Origin: Cochliopodium minus
Taxonomy: Eukaryota > Discosea > Himatismenida > Cochliopodiidae
Direction of reading: 5' to 3'
NCBI GenBank assembly: GCA_024220525.1
Contig: JAMYWO010000031.1
Location: 161,806 to 225,805, forward strand
DNA length: 64,000 nucleotides
Shown piece by piece: positions 35,001 through 46,655 of this stretch (positions within the stretch are counted from its first letter, which is position 1; each line of letters starts with the position of its first letter). A model generated the notes under the pieces. It saw only the letters and a list, made by a program, of their open reading frames with translations, was not told the DNA's origin and ran no database searches. The position numbers and the translations under genes were made by a program.

Positions 35001-37136
35001 AAGTTTAGAAAAGGCACTTAACATCATAGGAAAAATCTCTGACGTTGAAAACGCACCCGTACATTTGAAACCTCTAGAAAAGAATCATCTCTTCATCACC
35101 CAATCTGATCTCATTTACAACATACAGTCTTATTACAAGAAAAATCTAACTAGAAGATTTTATATGATACTCGGTTCTTTCAACATTCTTGGAAATCCTG
35201 TCAGTCTTTTTCACGAACTAGGTTATTTTATTTTCTAAATAATAATTTTTTCATTTTTAAACGTTTTGAATGTTTTAATGTTAATTATTCAATATTTTTT
35301 TTAGAATTAATTATTTTTATTCATAAAATTATTGTTTTAAAAATTTTTAAACTTTATTTCCTTTAAGAACAACTTTGTTTTAAGACATGTTCAAAATTTT
35401 CTAACAGTTTAAAATTTGTTAGTTATATAAATTAATGTATGCTAACAAAGTCATAAAATTTTGAACATGCCTAATTTTGTTTTATTTTTCAATATTTTAT
35501 TTGAAAAAAAGAATTGTGTTTGTCATCGAAAAATACTATTAAAATTTTTTTATTGATTTTATTCTCCACTTTTTTGTTTTCATATTTTGTATTATTTCAA
35601 TTTTAGGAGAAGGATTCAAGGACTTTGTGATGGAACCAACCAAAGGTTTAAACGAAAATCCAGAAAATTTTGCAGAGGGTGTATGTTCAGGATCATTGTC
35701 ACTTTTCAAAAACTTTGTCACGGGCGTCTCCAGATCGGCCGAAAATGCATCTACTTCGATTGGAAACGCCACTGCCAACCTTTCATTTGACAAAGAGTTT
35801 ATAGAGAACAGACAAAAAGAAATGAGCATTGAAGTGGAACATATTGGTGAGGGAATAGTAGAAGGAACCAAAGAATTATCTGTTGATATTATAAAAGGTA
35901 TTTTTTTTTATTATTTATTCACATTTTTTATTTTTAATTATTTTTTTTCAATAATTTTAATTTTATTCATTTTTTATTTTTCAGTTTTTTTAAAAATTTT
36001 TTTATTTTTATCGATTTTTATTGTCAATTATTTTTTATTTCATTTTAAATTTTTTTAGTTTTTTTAGAAATTTTTTTATTTTTATTGATTTTTATTGTCA
36101 ATTATTTTTTATTTCATTTTAAATTTTTTTAGTTTTTTAAAAATTTTTTAATTTTTATTAAATTTTTAATAGGTATTTCGGGAATTATAACCGATCCAAT
36201 TAAAGGTGCAAAAGAAGAAGGAGGAATTGGATTTTTAAAAGGAGTGGGAATAGGAGTAGCTGGTTTCATCACCAAACCCGTCACAGGGGTAAAAAAAAAA
36301 AAAATTTTTAAAGAGAAAAAATAGTTATAAATTTAATTTATCAAAATCAATCTTCCACTTTTTAAAGGTTATGGACATGACTTCGAGAATAGGACAAGGA
36401 ATTAAAAACACAGCTCTTTATTTTGATAATTTGAAAAAATTGAGGATTAGAGCTCCACGTTACATTGGAAAATCACATGTTATGACTGAATATAATGGTG
36501 TTGAAAGTGAAGGACAAGAGATTTTAATGACATTAGATGGTAAAAAAAAAAGATAGGGTTTTAAAAATAAAATAAAAAAAAATTAATTTTACAAAAAAAA
36601 AAAATATCAATAAATTTAAAAAAATAAAATAAAAAATTATTTTTTAATAGAAGGAACATTCAGACATGATACCTATCTTTTTCATTATCCAATGTTAGAA
36701 GAAAATGAAAACCAGTTCATTTTGGCTACCAACAAACACTTGTTCTCACTCAAAGGAAAAGAGATAGGAAGAATAACTAAAGAGTGGAGCATAGATGTCG
36801 AAGAAATCAAATCTGTTTCTGTTTGTTCCAAAAGTGGTGTTGTCATTAGTGGTTTATTTGATTCTTCTTTTTTTGGTTTGGATGTCAAAAGTTTCGAGAA
36901 TATGAGACAAATTACAATTCCTCTTTCTTATCACATGTCTTTGTTTGTTTATTTCCATTTTAGCAAAATTTTTCGAAATCTTCAAAGGATACATAAGATT
37001 GGGAAAAGAGATTGCTCTTCAACAACAATCCATTCTTCAAAAAGGGATAATATTAATTTTTAAAAAACCAATTTCAAAAGAAAATTTAAAAATAAAAAAG
37101 GTTAACTTTCACTTTGATTTTACTAAAATTGAATGA
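26092..37136 (+). CDS. VPS13: VPS13-family bridge-like lipid transfer protein
   Basis: Moves phospholipid between organelle membranes at contact sites. Exons begin at 26092, 26243, 26420, 26726, 27006, 33049, 34071, 34937, 35607, 36173, 36368 and 36651; about 3157 residues. The chorein N-terminus is clear: MLKLIATNLLDKYLG, then IEINPDSLLEFNLPIQIKKG, IQLKFPWSNL, IHIRYEDDVS and PFAFGITL. The rest of the long beta-groove follows, mostly in a single 5,992-nt exon. The C-terminal region has LIGSFN-like GSFNILGNPVSLFHELG, FVMEPTKG, KPVTGVMDMTSRIGQGIK and a PH-like end. The 3' end is uncertain. The unspliced frame ends at 37063, whereas a 73-nt GT-AG intron (36891-36963) leads to a frame ending at 37136. 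Intron 8 contains MITE-like copy B. Confidence 0.94.
35384..35471 (+). mobile_element. MITE-like inverted-repeat element, copy B
   Basis: About 88 bp in intron 8 of VPS13, same orientation as copy A. It starts GACATGTTCAAAATTTT and ends AAAATTTTGAACATGCC, with inner AACAGTTTAAAATTTGTTAG and GCTAACAAAG. TA lies at each flank (TAA on the left). The host intron, at 385 nt, is among the longest in VPS13. Confidence 0.72.
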
Positions 37137-37190
37137 TGATGTTTTCTTGTAATCAATTCTTAAATTATAAAAAAAAAATAAAAAAAATTA

Positions 37191-37275
37191 GACATGTCCA
37201 AATATTACAACTTTGTTAGCTGATATAATATTTTTACTAACAAAATTTAAACTGTTGAAATATTTTTGGACATCC
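37191..37275 (-). mobile_element. MITE-like inverted-repeat element, copy C
   Basis: About 85 bp in the short gap between VPS13 and tandem-family copy 5, inverted relative to copies A and B. It starts GACATGTCCAAATATTACAA, has inner CTTTGTTAGC and CTAACAAAATTTAAACTG, and ends TTTTTGGACATCCC. TA borders both ends. Confidence 0.72.
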
Positions 37276-37351
37276 CTAAAAAAAAATAAAAAATTAATAA
37301 AAAATTAATAAAAAAAAATTTATTAAACATTATTAAACATTAAAAAAAAAA

Positions 37352-38441
37352 ATGAGTTGTTTTTTTTGCAAATACAATCATCCTGAAGATGATATGGTAA
37401 ATTATAATATCCAAGGAATTTGTGATAATATTTCTGTATGCTCGATTGATAATTGCAGGGATAAATTAAAATTATACCATACCACTTCAATGAGGTCATC
37501 CAATAGAGATTTCGTATTTAAATTTATTGTGAAAGATACAAGAGATGATACTAAGAAGATATTCGATAGCTATAGGGAGATGAAGAATTATGCGAAGAAT
37601 GTCATCCCAAAGAAAGAAAAAAAAACAAAAGGAAAGAAATTGGATAGTGATGATGAAGAAAATGATGATCAAGAAGACAATAGAAGAAAGAAGAAACCAA
37701 AAAAAAAGAAAGTAGAAGAAGATGAAGGTAAAAAAAAAATATAAATTTTCTTTGCCTTATAAAACAATATAACTCTTTATAATGAATATTTGATTTATAT
37801 TTAAATAATTTGATTCATATTTCTTCAAAATCATAGAGGATGAAGAGAAAGAAGATTTCTTATTTTTCAACTACAAATTAATAAAATTGAAAAAGAAGAA
37901 AAAAAAAGGAAAAGAGGATGAAGATGAGAATGATGGAGATGATGAGAATGATGGAGATGATGATGATGATGATGATGAAGAAAACGAGGATACAAACGAT
38001 ATTGGCGAAATAAAAGATTTCATCAAAGATCTCATAATAGACATGGGATTATCTACCCTCACAATGGAAAAAGAACACATCAAAAAAACCTTCGTAGAGA
38101 GATACTTGAAAGACATAGAAGAAATCAAAGATAAAATTTCATTTGCTGCCAAAGAATATTTTGAATGGACACCAGAAAATCACCACCTTTTTAACTGTGA
38201 TAAATTTGTTACTCAGTTTTTGTTAAGTTTGAAAGGGATTCAGTCTTTCACTTCTGTGGAAGGAAGAACTCCCATCAAATTTCCCAAGCCTTTAGTCCAT
38301 CTCATCCTCAAAGATGCCATCAAAGAAAAAGATAGTGAAGATAAGGATTTTGTTGGAGACAAAAACTTTATCAATATTTTTAACAATAACGTATATTCTT
38401 CCAACAAAGACCAAAAGAAAACAAAAAGAAAAAGGAATTAA
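37352..38441 (+). CDS. Zinc-ribbon/basic-tail family protein, dispersed copy 5
   Basis: Two exons (37352-37727 and 37837-38441) give 326 residues, and the total closes in frame. CFFC and an SIDNC region form the ribbon; FIVKDTRDDTKKIFDSYREM is close to copy 1 (FILKDTRDNTEKIF). A long linker follows: Lys-rich then Asp/Glu-rich, including a run of aspartates from a GAT/GAC microsatellite near 37940-37980. The C-terminal block is FEWTPENHHLFNCDKF, FLLSLKGIQSFT and IKFPKPLVHLILKDAI; the tail ends KKTKRKRN. It lies 16 kb from the tandem array, beyond VPS13. Fewer introns than copies 1-4 makes it useful as the reference gene model. Function unknown. Confidence 0.82.
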
Positions 38442-38495
38442 AATTTATTTAAAATTAAAAAATATATTTTTTTTGATTTTCTTTGTCAACATTAT

Positions 38496-40521
38496 TTATT
38501 TTTTGTCATTAAAATAATTCATAAAGTAAAGCCCAAAATGTTTGTAATTCTTTATTTGTGGCAACCAGCTCTGGGTACACTCAAACAATTGGGAAATAGT
38601 TATCTTTTTGTTTCTCACTACTTCCTTGTATTTTTTGAACTCTTCACATATTGGTTGGTCCAAAAAAGTAGAGTAATCTAAAAAGCAATCGACTTGTGTT
38701 GATGCAATTAGTTGCTTTTTTAAAAAATAAATGTAAACAAAAAAAAAAAAAAATAAAAAAATGTTTACCACAAAAAATTTGAGTCTTTTACAATTAGAAA
38801 AAGCTCCTCCTCTTGATAAAAATATTTTTATAATTTATTTAGAAAAATTAGTTTTTTTTATTTTTTACCCCCAATGCTAAAAGAAAAAGTCAAGATAAAA
38901 CTTTTTAAAAAATGAAAAGAAATTTACCCCCGTTGAAATTTTTTTTTCTCCACAAAGTAAAAAACTTAAATAAGCTTTATTCAAATCCCTTAACTTATTT
39001 TTTAGAAAAAAATAAAATGTTCAGGAAATAAAAATTAAATAATGAATAAATTAATTTAAATATTTTTACAATGTTCTTTGGTTTGTCACTTTCACGGCCA
39101 ATAGAAGCATCAATTACGATGACGTCTAAGTCTCTGTTGGGATGAAGGGGAGACTCGAAGAAAGAGGTGAATGTAAAGGAGTGTCCATATCCTGTGTACG
39201 CTGAAAATCTTTTCAATCCTTTTATCAAAACTATCTCGTCATCATCTTAAGAAAATAAAAGAAAATAAAAAAAAAAAAAAAAAAATTTAAAAAATAAAAA
39301 TAAAATAAATAAAAAATAAAAATAAATAAACAAAAATAAATAAAAATATTGATAAAATAAAATTAAATAAGAAATATAAAATAAAAATATAAAAAATAAA
39401 AAAGATAAATAATAAAATAAAATATACCAATCTCCTCTGCAAAAAGCATGATAGGAAAGCATTCTGGAGCAACAGAGAACAAAACTTCTTCTTGTGTTGC
39501 GCTTGGAATTACTTTTTTGGGTAAAAGTAAAAAATATAAAAAAAATAAAAAAAAATTTTTTACTTTCATGGATATGAATAAAACGACTAAATAAATTTAA
39601 TAAAATTTTTTTTTTTTTTAAATTAAATTTCTAATAAAAATTTTATTTTGTTTTACTTTGCAAAATCAACAAATATTTTAGCGGAACTTTCCTCCATGGT
39701 TTTGATGTGTACATTGATATTATCTACTTCTAGTTTTCTGTTTTTAGTGGACCAATCAACAGAAAGCTTCTCGCTCATTTTTTTCCTTTCGTAAACTATC
39801 TTGGGTCTTTGTTCCAATTCCAAAATATTTATCTTAAAAAGCAAAAAAAAAAATAAAAAATAAAAAAAATTATTCAGAGAATAAATTTAAAAAAAAAAAA
39901 AATTATTGAATATCTTACCTGATCAAAATAACTCAATTGGCACATAATTCTTGCAACTGTATAATTGTAATGCAATATGAAGAAATCTTAAAATTTTTTG
40001 TATATTTTTTTTTTTTTTTTACCAGCTACTCCAGTACCTTGTCCACAACAATATAGAGATAGGAAACTGATATCTCCAAATGCTCTTCCCTTCAATTTCA
40101 TCTTCAAGGCAATATCCCCAACATTTAGGAAGAAAGAATTGGCCATAAGATACAAAACCTCCATGGGCGTCAATTCAACAGATTTATCATCTCCTTTCTT
40201 GATCAAGGGTATTTGAAAAGGCTTCATTTTCAGTGAATAATCTTTGATTTTTGGTAGGAGATCTTTGTAGAAGTCCCAGTTTGGATCCACCTTGGATTTG
40301 AAGTTGGTATATTGGATTATAGCTTCATTCAATGCGGGATATTTCATCACATTCATTTTCTTCTTCATTTTTAGGATGTCCAGCAGAAATTTCTCGAGAT
40401 CCTCGTAGTTTTCCATTTTACTATTCTCTATTAGTTCGGCATTATCATTTATAAAATTGAATTCTATCAATTCTTCAATATCATTTGTTGATTCCTCATT
40501 CTTAATAATTTCTTCTTTCAT
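38496..40521 (-). CDS. PARG: Poly(ADP-ribose) glycohydrolase-like protein (PARG) with altered glycine loop
   Basis: Ten exons (40521-40023, 39956-39919, 39832-39657, 39586-39564, 39511-39428, 39245-39070, 38993-38928, 38876-38869, 38811-38769, 38714-38496) give 443 residues. PARG cuts poly(ADP-ribose) chains. Family marks: LTPMEVLYLMANSFF, VDFAN (234-238), QEEVLFSVAPECF (from 252, two catalytic Glu), FSAYTGYG (near 290), VIVIDAS, LRDLNKAY and GHWGGGAF (354-361). VDFAN and QEE are 13 residues apart, as in human PARG. However, the human GGG is H-I-H (242-244), and the later GGD is S-N-C. An 8-nt exon (CATTGGGG) restores HWG. It may be a divergent active enzyme or a PARG-like binder. The CDS looks complete. 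Confidence 0.88.
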
Positions 40522-40780
40522 TTTTTTATTTTTTTATTTTAAAATCAAAAAAAATAAAAAAATAAAAAAATAATTAATTTTTCAGAAAATTTTTTGGCTC
40601 AATGATTTTTTTTTGTGAATAAAGAAATAGAGATATCAATTTATACACGTTGGGAGATGGTGAAATTTTTAAAAAATTCCTCAAAAAGATTCCATTTTAT
40701 TTTTAATTTAAAATTTAAAATTTCTATCTTTTTTTAATATTCTTCAATACTTTTTGTTAAATAAAAAAAAATCAAAAAAA

Positions 40781-43020
40781 TTAATTATTGGTGTTATTTT
40801 CATCATCAGAGTCGTTGTTACTTGTTGGGGGTTGAAGATTAACATTATTGTTATTACCATTTGTAGTGACATAATCACTTCGGAAACTTTTTTTAGATTT
40901 CTTCTTTTGCTTTTTAACAGTCCAAGAAGAAGAAGAATAACAACTTTTATTAAATAAGTTATTAGAGTAAGTGTTAGTCTTGTAAGTACTTTGTCTTTGA
41001 TTGTATTTGATATCCTCCTGTTCTTGATTTGTGTAATCAGTATCCAACTCTTTAGCCTTTGAACAGAATGTAGAATAAGCTTCTTTAAGGTTCGAATCCT
41101 TTTTGCAAACGTTTCCTAAAACGATGGAGCTTGAAAACAATCTCTTTTTTGCTTCGCTGTATTCTCCTTTCTTTGCTATTTTTGCAGAATTTTGAATTGT
41201 GTTTGCGGAGATCACGTCAAAATTTAGTTCTTCTTCGGCTAATTTTCTGTCGTTGGTTACTTTGAGAGACTTTGTGATACATCTCAATTTCTTTACTCCT
41301 TTCAAATCCCTGTATGTAATTTGAAGTTGAAAAAACAAAATTTGACCAACCAAGTCTTCTTTGAAAGAATACTCAAGAGTGACCGACAAGTCTTTGGTTA
41401 CATTCCCAACATATTTTTTGAAAGAACAATCTTTTTCTTCAATCTTTACTTGTTTGGATGCTTTTATTGCGATGGAACATTGTGTTGCAACTATCTTGTT
41501 TTCTATCACGTCTTCAAAATTACCAGTGATATCAAGAGGATTTACAATATCAACGACACCATTACTTATTTCTGTAATTTTTCTTTTTTTTTATTGAAAA
41601 AATATTTAGTTTTTTCATTTTTTAATTTTTTAACATCTCTCACCCTAAAATTTGCATGTTACAGTTTGTTCCTTCAAGACTTGTAATTGATATAGTAGTT
41701 CCTTTATGTTGTGCTATTTCTCCGATTTTGGTGTAAAACTTGTCAGCCTTTTCAAGAGAGAATTGATCCGATTTTGACAAATCTCCCAGTCCACTATTGG
41801 CACAACCATCCGTCAATAAAACAATGCTGCTTCCATTCGTGTTGTTGGAAATGGCCATGCCCAATCCAACAACCAAAGCAGGCCCTAATGCAGTTACCCC
41901 ATTTTCTTTAATTTTTGATAATTTCTTCAAAATATCCTCTGAGGATTTTTCAATTGGATTGTTCAGTGTATATTTTTGGGATTTCTCTAATAACAAGTCG
42001 AATTCTTCAAAATCCTCACTGATTGTTTCAATTTCGTTGGATCCATCGCCCAATACAAGTATTTTTTCATTGAAGCAAATCAATCCTACTTTCTTTTTGG
42101 GAAAATCTTGCCTTAGAGTTTCAATTTGACTCTTTACTGATTCCACCACGCAATTATATCTGCTCAATCTGATTTTTTTGGGATTATCAGGAATTTCAAC
42201 AATTTCACTTTTGAAAAAATTTCGGTTTAAATGTTTGTTATAAACTCATTTTTTTTATTTTTTTTTTTTAACCTCATTGAACCACTAATATCCAGAATGA
42301 AGATTACTGTTCCATCATCTATTTCATTTTTGACTTTTCCTTTGGAAGTTTCCAAGATATATTCCACTGTTTCATCTTTAGGGATCTCCTCCTTAATAAT
42401 CTCCACCACATTCTCAACCCCACAAAATTCACAGCTCCAGACACTTGTATTTTCAATTATTTGGTTCTCAATAGCCTTAGCTTGTTTAATCTCAGAATGT
42501 TTGTTAAAGATGGAATCACATCCTTTGCATTTATGCACATCTCCAGATATCTCTTTACATTCATTTTCTAATGTATCCAAATCTGCAGACAAAACGTTTA
42601 GATTTGATTCTTCAAATTTGATTTTTTTGGTTTCAAGTTGGGTCTTCTCTTCTTCCTCTTGTTTCCCTTGTTCTTCTTCGTTCTCAAATTTGAATCTGTT
42701 TTCATAGATTTTTTCATCTATTTCCTTTTCTTTTTTATCTTTGGTGTAATAAGCCCACTAAAAAAATTAATTTTTTAAAATTTATAAATTTTTTCATTTT
42801 CGAAAAAGGATTTTTGCATTAGATCCGAAATTTAACATGATTTATTAAGTTTTGCTTTTTTTTTCTTTATAATTTATTTCGTTTTATTTTTTTTTTTATT
42901 GATCATAACACAACATTTTTCACCTAAAATACCTTGTTCTTGCAAATTATTCACTTCGTCAAATTGCGAAAAATATAGTGAATAGGAAACCGTAATTGTA
43001 ATAATGTTGATTCTTGTCAT
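40781..43020 (-). CDS. vWA-domain protein with paired CxxC zinc motif
   Basis: Exons 43020-42910, 42757-42273, 42207-41644 and 41582-40781 give 653 residues. After a charged N-terminal region come CKGC and, about 30 residues on, CEFC, like a Sec23/24-type zinc ribbon. A von Willebrand A domain follows with an intact metal site: DISGSMS (DxSxS), then Thr in VTALGPAL and Asp in LLTDGCANSG. A beta-rich and then helical region follows, and the tail is Asn/Asp-rich. This order recalls the vWA part of the Dictyostelium circularly permuted Ras proteins, but no GTPase motif is visible here. The first exon and its weak GTTATG donor are the least certain part. Likely a cytosolic protein-interaction scaffold. 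Confidence 0.78.
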
Positions 43021-43092
43021 TGAGATTGAGTGAAGTTAAAATGAAAAATGAAAAATGAAAAATTAAAAAATGAAAAAAAAAAAAAAAGAAAA

Positions 43093-45465
43093 ATGGATAA
43101 CAAAAAGACAGGTATTAAATTCATTTTTCAAGTGAATTAAAAATTTAAAAACAATTTTACAATCAATTAAAGTATGTGTAACTGGAGCATCGTAATTTCT
43201 TTTTTTTTTTCAAATTTGACAACAAATTTTTTTAACAACAAATTTTTTGTTTTGAAATTATTCATGCAGAGGATATATTGCAACCCATCTTATCAGCCAA
43301 TTGTTGGATAAAGGATATACCATACATGGCACAGTCAGAGATCCTTCTGATGAGAAGAAAACATCTCATTTGACCTCATTGAAGGGAGCAAGCACCCATC
43401 TCAAATTATTCAAAGCAGAATTCGATATAGAAAATTCATTTGATGAACCATTCAAAGGATGTTATGCAGTATTTCATGTAGCATCGTAAAAAAAAAAAGC
43501 AAAAATATTATTCAAAATTCTTAGGATAAATTAGTTTTTTATTCGCCAAATTTTTATTTATAATTAAATTCACAGAAATAAAAAAATTATTTTAATAACT
43601 TTTTTAATTAATTTTTATTTTTTTAATTAAAATTAATTTTTATTTTTTTCATTAGACCATACTTCTACCAAGCTAAAGACCCTCAAAAAGAAATCATAGA
43701 CACAGCAGTAAACGGAACCAAATCAGTGCTCGCCTCTTGCGAAAAAGCAGGTGTAAAAGTTGTTGTGTTCACTTCTTCTGGAACTGCCATGTTCATGAAA
43801 ATGGCACAACCTGGTAAAAAAAAAAAAAAAATCAGAAAATTTTTCATCAAAACATTACTATCATTTTATTTTATTTTAATTGTTTTTTATCATTTTATTA
43901 TATTTTTAATTATTTAATCTTCCATTTTTTTTTATTATTAGTTTTGTTTTTTAATAATTTATTATTTATCATTCATTTTTATTTTATTTTTATATTATTT
44001 TACATCAATTTTGTTTTAGTGTCAAATTTGTTATAATTTATTTTTTTCTTTATTGTTAGTTTTTTTTTTTAAAAATTTATTATATTAAATTCACTTTATT
44101 ATTTTTATATTATTTTATTTTTTTGAGTATTTTTAATATCAATGATTTTATTTTATTTTATTTTATTTTGTTTTTTTTTGTTTTTTTTTTATTTAATTTT
44201 TTTTTATTTTTTTATTTAGGACATGTCTTTTCCGAAGAAGATTGGAGTGATGAAGGATTCATGAGAAAAATGAACGCGTGGTATCCTTTGTCCAAAACTT
44301 TGTCAGAAAGAGCATTTTGGGTAAAAGAAAAGAAATAAAATAAAATAAAAAATAAAATAAAATAAAATAAAATAAAATAAAATAAAATAAAATAAAATAA
44401 AATAAAATAAATAAAATAAAATAAAATAAAAGAAATAAATGAAAATATAAAAATATAAAAATTTTAAAAATAAAATAAATGAAAATAATAAAATGATAAA
44501 AAAATAAAAAAAAAAAAAAAATTAATATTTTTTAGGAATGGGCAGAACAACACAAAGTAGTGAGAACTGTTGCTGTTGCACCTTCTTTCGTTTCTGGACC
44601 TCCTCTCCAATCCACTCCTAACACTTCGAACAACGCCATCACTTCTTTGGTAGATGGTTCCAAAACCACCATTCAAAATTTTCCTGTACCTATTGCTGGT
44701 ATTTAATTTTTATTTTTTTATTTTTTTGGAATAATTTTTTTTCTTTTTAAATATTTTTAAATTTATTTAATTTATTTTTAATCTTTGTTCATTTTAATTT
44801 ATTTATTTTAATTTAATTTAATTTTTTTTAAGATGTTCGTGATGTAGCTACTGCTCACGTTTTAGTTCTTGAAAATGAAAAAGCCACTGGGAGATACCTT
44901 GCAGGTAAAATAAAAAATAACAAAAAATAATTAGAATAAAAAAAAAAACAATTATTGTAAAAAAATAATAATAAAATCAAAAATCAAAAATCAAAAAAAA
45001 AATTATAAAAAATCAAAATTAAAAATAATATTCAAAATATTAAAAAATGTTAAAAAATAATATTAAAAAAATCAGAAAACAAATAATAAAATAATAAAAA
45101 ATTAAAAAAAATTCAAAAATAATAAAAAATTAAAAAAATAATATTAAAAAAATCAAAAAAATTCAATATATTAAAAATCAATTCAAAAAAAAAATAAATT
45201 AAAATAAAATTAAAAAAATAAAATTATTTTAACAGGTGCTGTTGGAACCAATTTTCTTGGAATTTGCAATACTTTGAGAAAACATTTCCCAGAAAGAGGA
45301 GAAAAGATCCCTTCACAAGTAGAACTCAAAGAGGGAGAACAAGTCCGCCCTCCTATGGTCATCAACAACGAGAAGATCAGATCTCTTGGTTTGACTTTCA
45401 GAGATATTGATCTCAGTTTAAAGGAAACCGTGGAGGAAGCTTTGAAAAAGGGTTTCATTAACTAA
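43093..45465 (+). CDS. Dihydroflavonol-4-reductase-like extended SDR
   Basis: NADPH-dependent reductase or epimerase of the extended short-chain dehydrogenase family. Eight exons (43093-43111, 43173-43191, 43270-43485, 43656-43813, 44220-44320, 44536-44698, 44833-44904, 45236-45465) give 325 residues. The nucleotide-binding VCVTGASGYIATHL, VRDPSD, the catalytic YPLSKTLSE (YxxxK), VAPSFVSGP and DVRDVATAHVLVLE are all present. Two 19-nt exons at the start must be spliced to build the Rossmann glycine loop, which makes the start at 43093 secure. The introns are unusually large and full of AT microsatellites. The substrate is not predictable; relatives act on aldehydes, methylglyoxal or plant flavonoids. 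Confidence 0.93.
44336..44431. repeat. (AAAAT)n intronic microsatellite
   Basis: About eighteen 5-bp units directly after the exon 5 donor of the SDR gene. Other introns of this gene (about 44905-45235) hold similar A-rich sequence. Confidence 0.85.
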
Positions 45466-45954
45466 AACACTAAATCTTTAGGAGAAATCTTTCTTATGAC
45501 TTTTAAAAAAATGAATAGTTTAATAAAAAAATTCTTTAAAAAAATAAACAAAAAATAAATAAAATAAAAAAAATAAAAAAAATAAAAAAAATAAAAAAAA
45601 TAAAAAAAATAAAAAAAAATGAAAATAAAAAAACAAAAAACAAAAAACAAAAAACAAAAACAAAAAACAAAAAATAAAAAACAAAAAAAAATTTTCCAAA
45701 CACCTATGCAGTGGTTTATTCCTCTACATATCTACACAGGATTCTAAAGTATAAAGATAAAAAAGAAAAAAGAAGGTGACATTGAAATCCCTTTGAAGGG
45801 GGAGGCCAACATAATCCATCGGAGTTTATAATTATGGAAGAGATTTAAATTGATACATTTCTACTTTAATCAAATTTTATTTAAATTTTAAACTGATTAT
45901 ATGAATATTTCAAAAAATTTAATCATTTTAAAAGTTTAATTTTTGAAATATCTT
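45466..45954. other. Convergent intergenic region with A-rich repeats
   Basis: The 3' ends of two convergent genes face each other here. Positions about 45540-45690 hold (AAAAAAT)n followed by an AAAAAC-type repeat. The rest is mixed-composition sequence with no open frame I can support. Confidence 0.6.
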
Positions 45955-46655
45955 TTATATCAAATCAGATACATTGGCAACAGATTTATTTACAGAAGAA
46001 AAAAGATTGTCCAACAAATCCACTTGGTGCTTGTTTATTATCCTTGAAATGGCGCTGCAACAAAGATCCACCAAATCAGAAACATCCAAGTAGTTGGCAA
46101 GCGATGTCATCGCAACGAGAACTTCGGGCGTTACCTTGTTGTTTTTATAAAATTCTTTTTCGTTTGTTTCGTTGATGTTTCCTTCCATGTATTTTATAAT
46201 TATTTCCTAAAGATTAAAAAAATTTTTTAGATTTATTTTGAATTTTTTTATTTTTTTATTATTTTTTTTTTTATTTTTTTATTTTATTTACCAAGATATT
46301 TCCTTTGGCATTTGGGACTGGTATGTCTGAATATTCAGGAATATCTAATTTGGATTAAACGAAACTTATCAACAAAAAAAATAAAGCTATTCAAATGAAA
46401 ATATTTTAAATTCGATTTATTTAATCAATATATTCCTTAATCATTTAATAAGGTGATTCGATTCATTCTCATTTGATTCAAATTTCATGCTTCATTTGAT
46501 TATATATTTTTTTTATATATAAATTTCGGTTGTTGAGTTAATTTGGGTTGATTTATACCTTCCAAAAGATTTGCAAGTGTCAATGATCTCTTAATTATAA
46601 AATCTTCCACCAGAAATCTTTGATTATCGACAGATACTAACGTATATTTCTTCAT
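45955..46655 (-). CDS. Skp1-like protein, short form
   Basis: Exons 46655-46559, 46344-46292 and 46206-45955 give 133 residues. The Skp1/elongin-C BTB/POZ fold is recognisable: YTLVSVDNQRFLVEDFIIKRS, then IPVPNAKGNIL, ALTSLANYLDV-like MTSLANYLDVSDLVDLCC and SRIINKH. Skp1 links F-box proteins to cullin in SCF ubiquitin ligases. Normal Skp1 is about 160 residues and ends with helices that clasp the F-box and a WCEEK tail. Here the protein ends soon after the dimerisation helices, without them. It could be an elongin-C-like or degenerate Skp1 paralogue. Two F-box genes lie 4-8 kb away. Confidence 0.83.

Noticed and set aside
41083-41096. A GGTTCGAATCC string like a tRNA T-loop.
   Set aside because: It lies within a coding exon of the vWA gene, and no acceptor stem or anticodon arm surrounds it.
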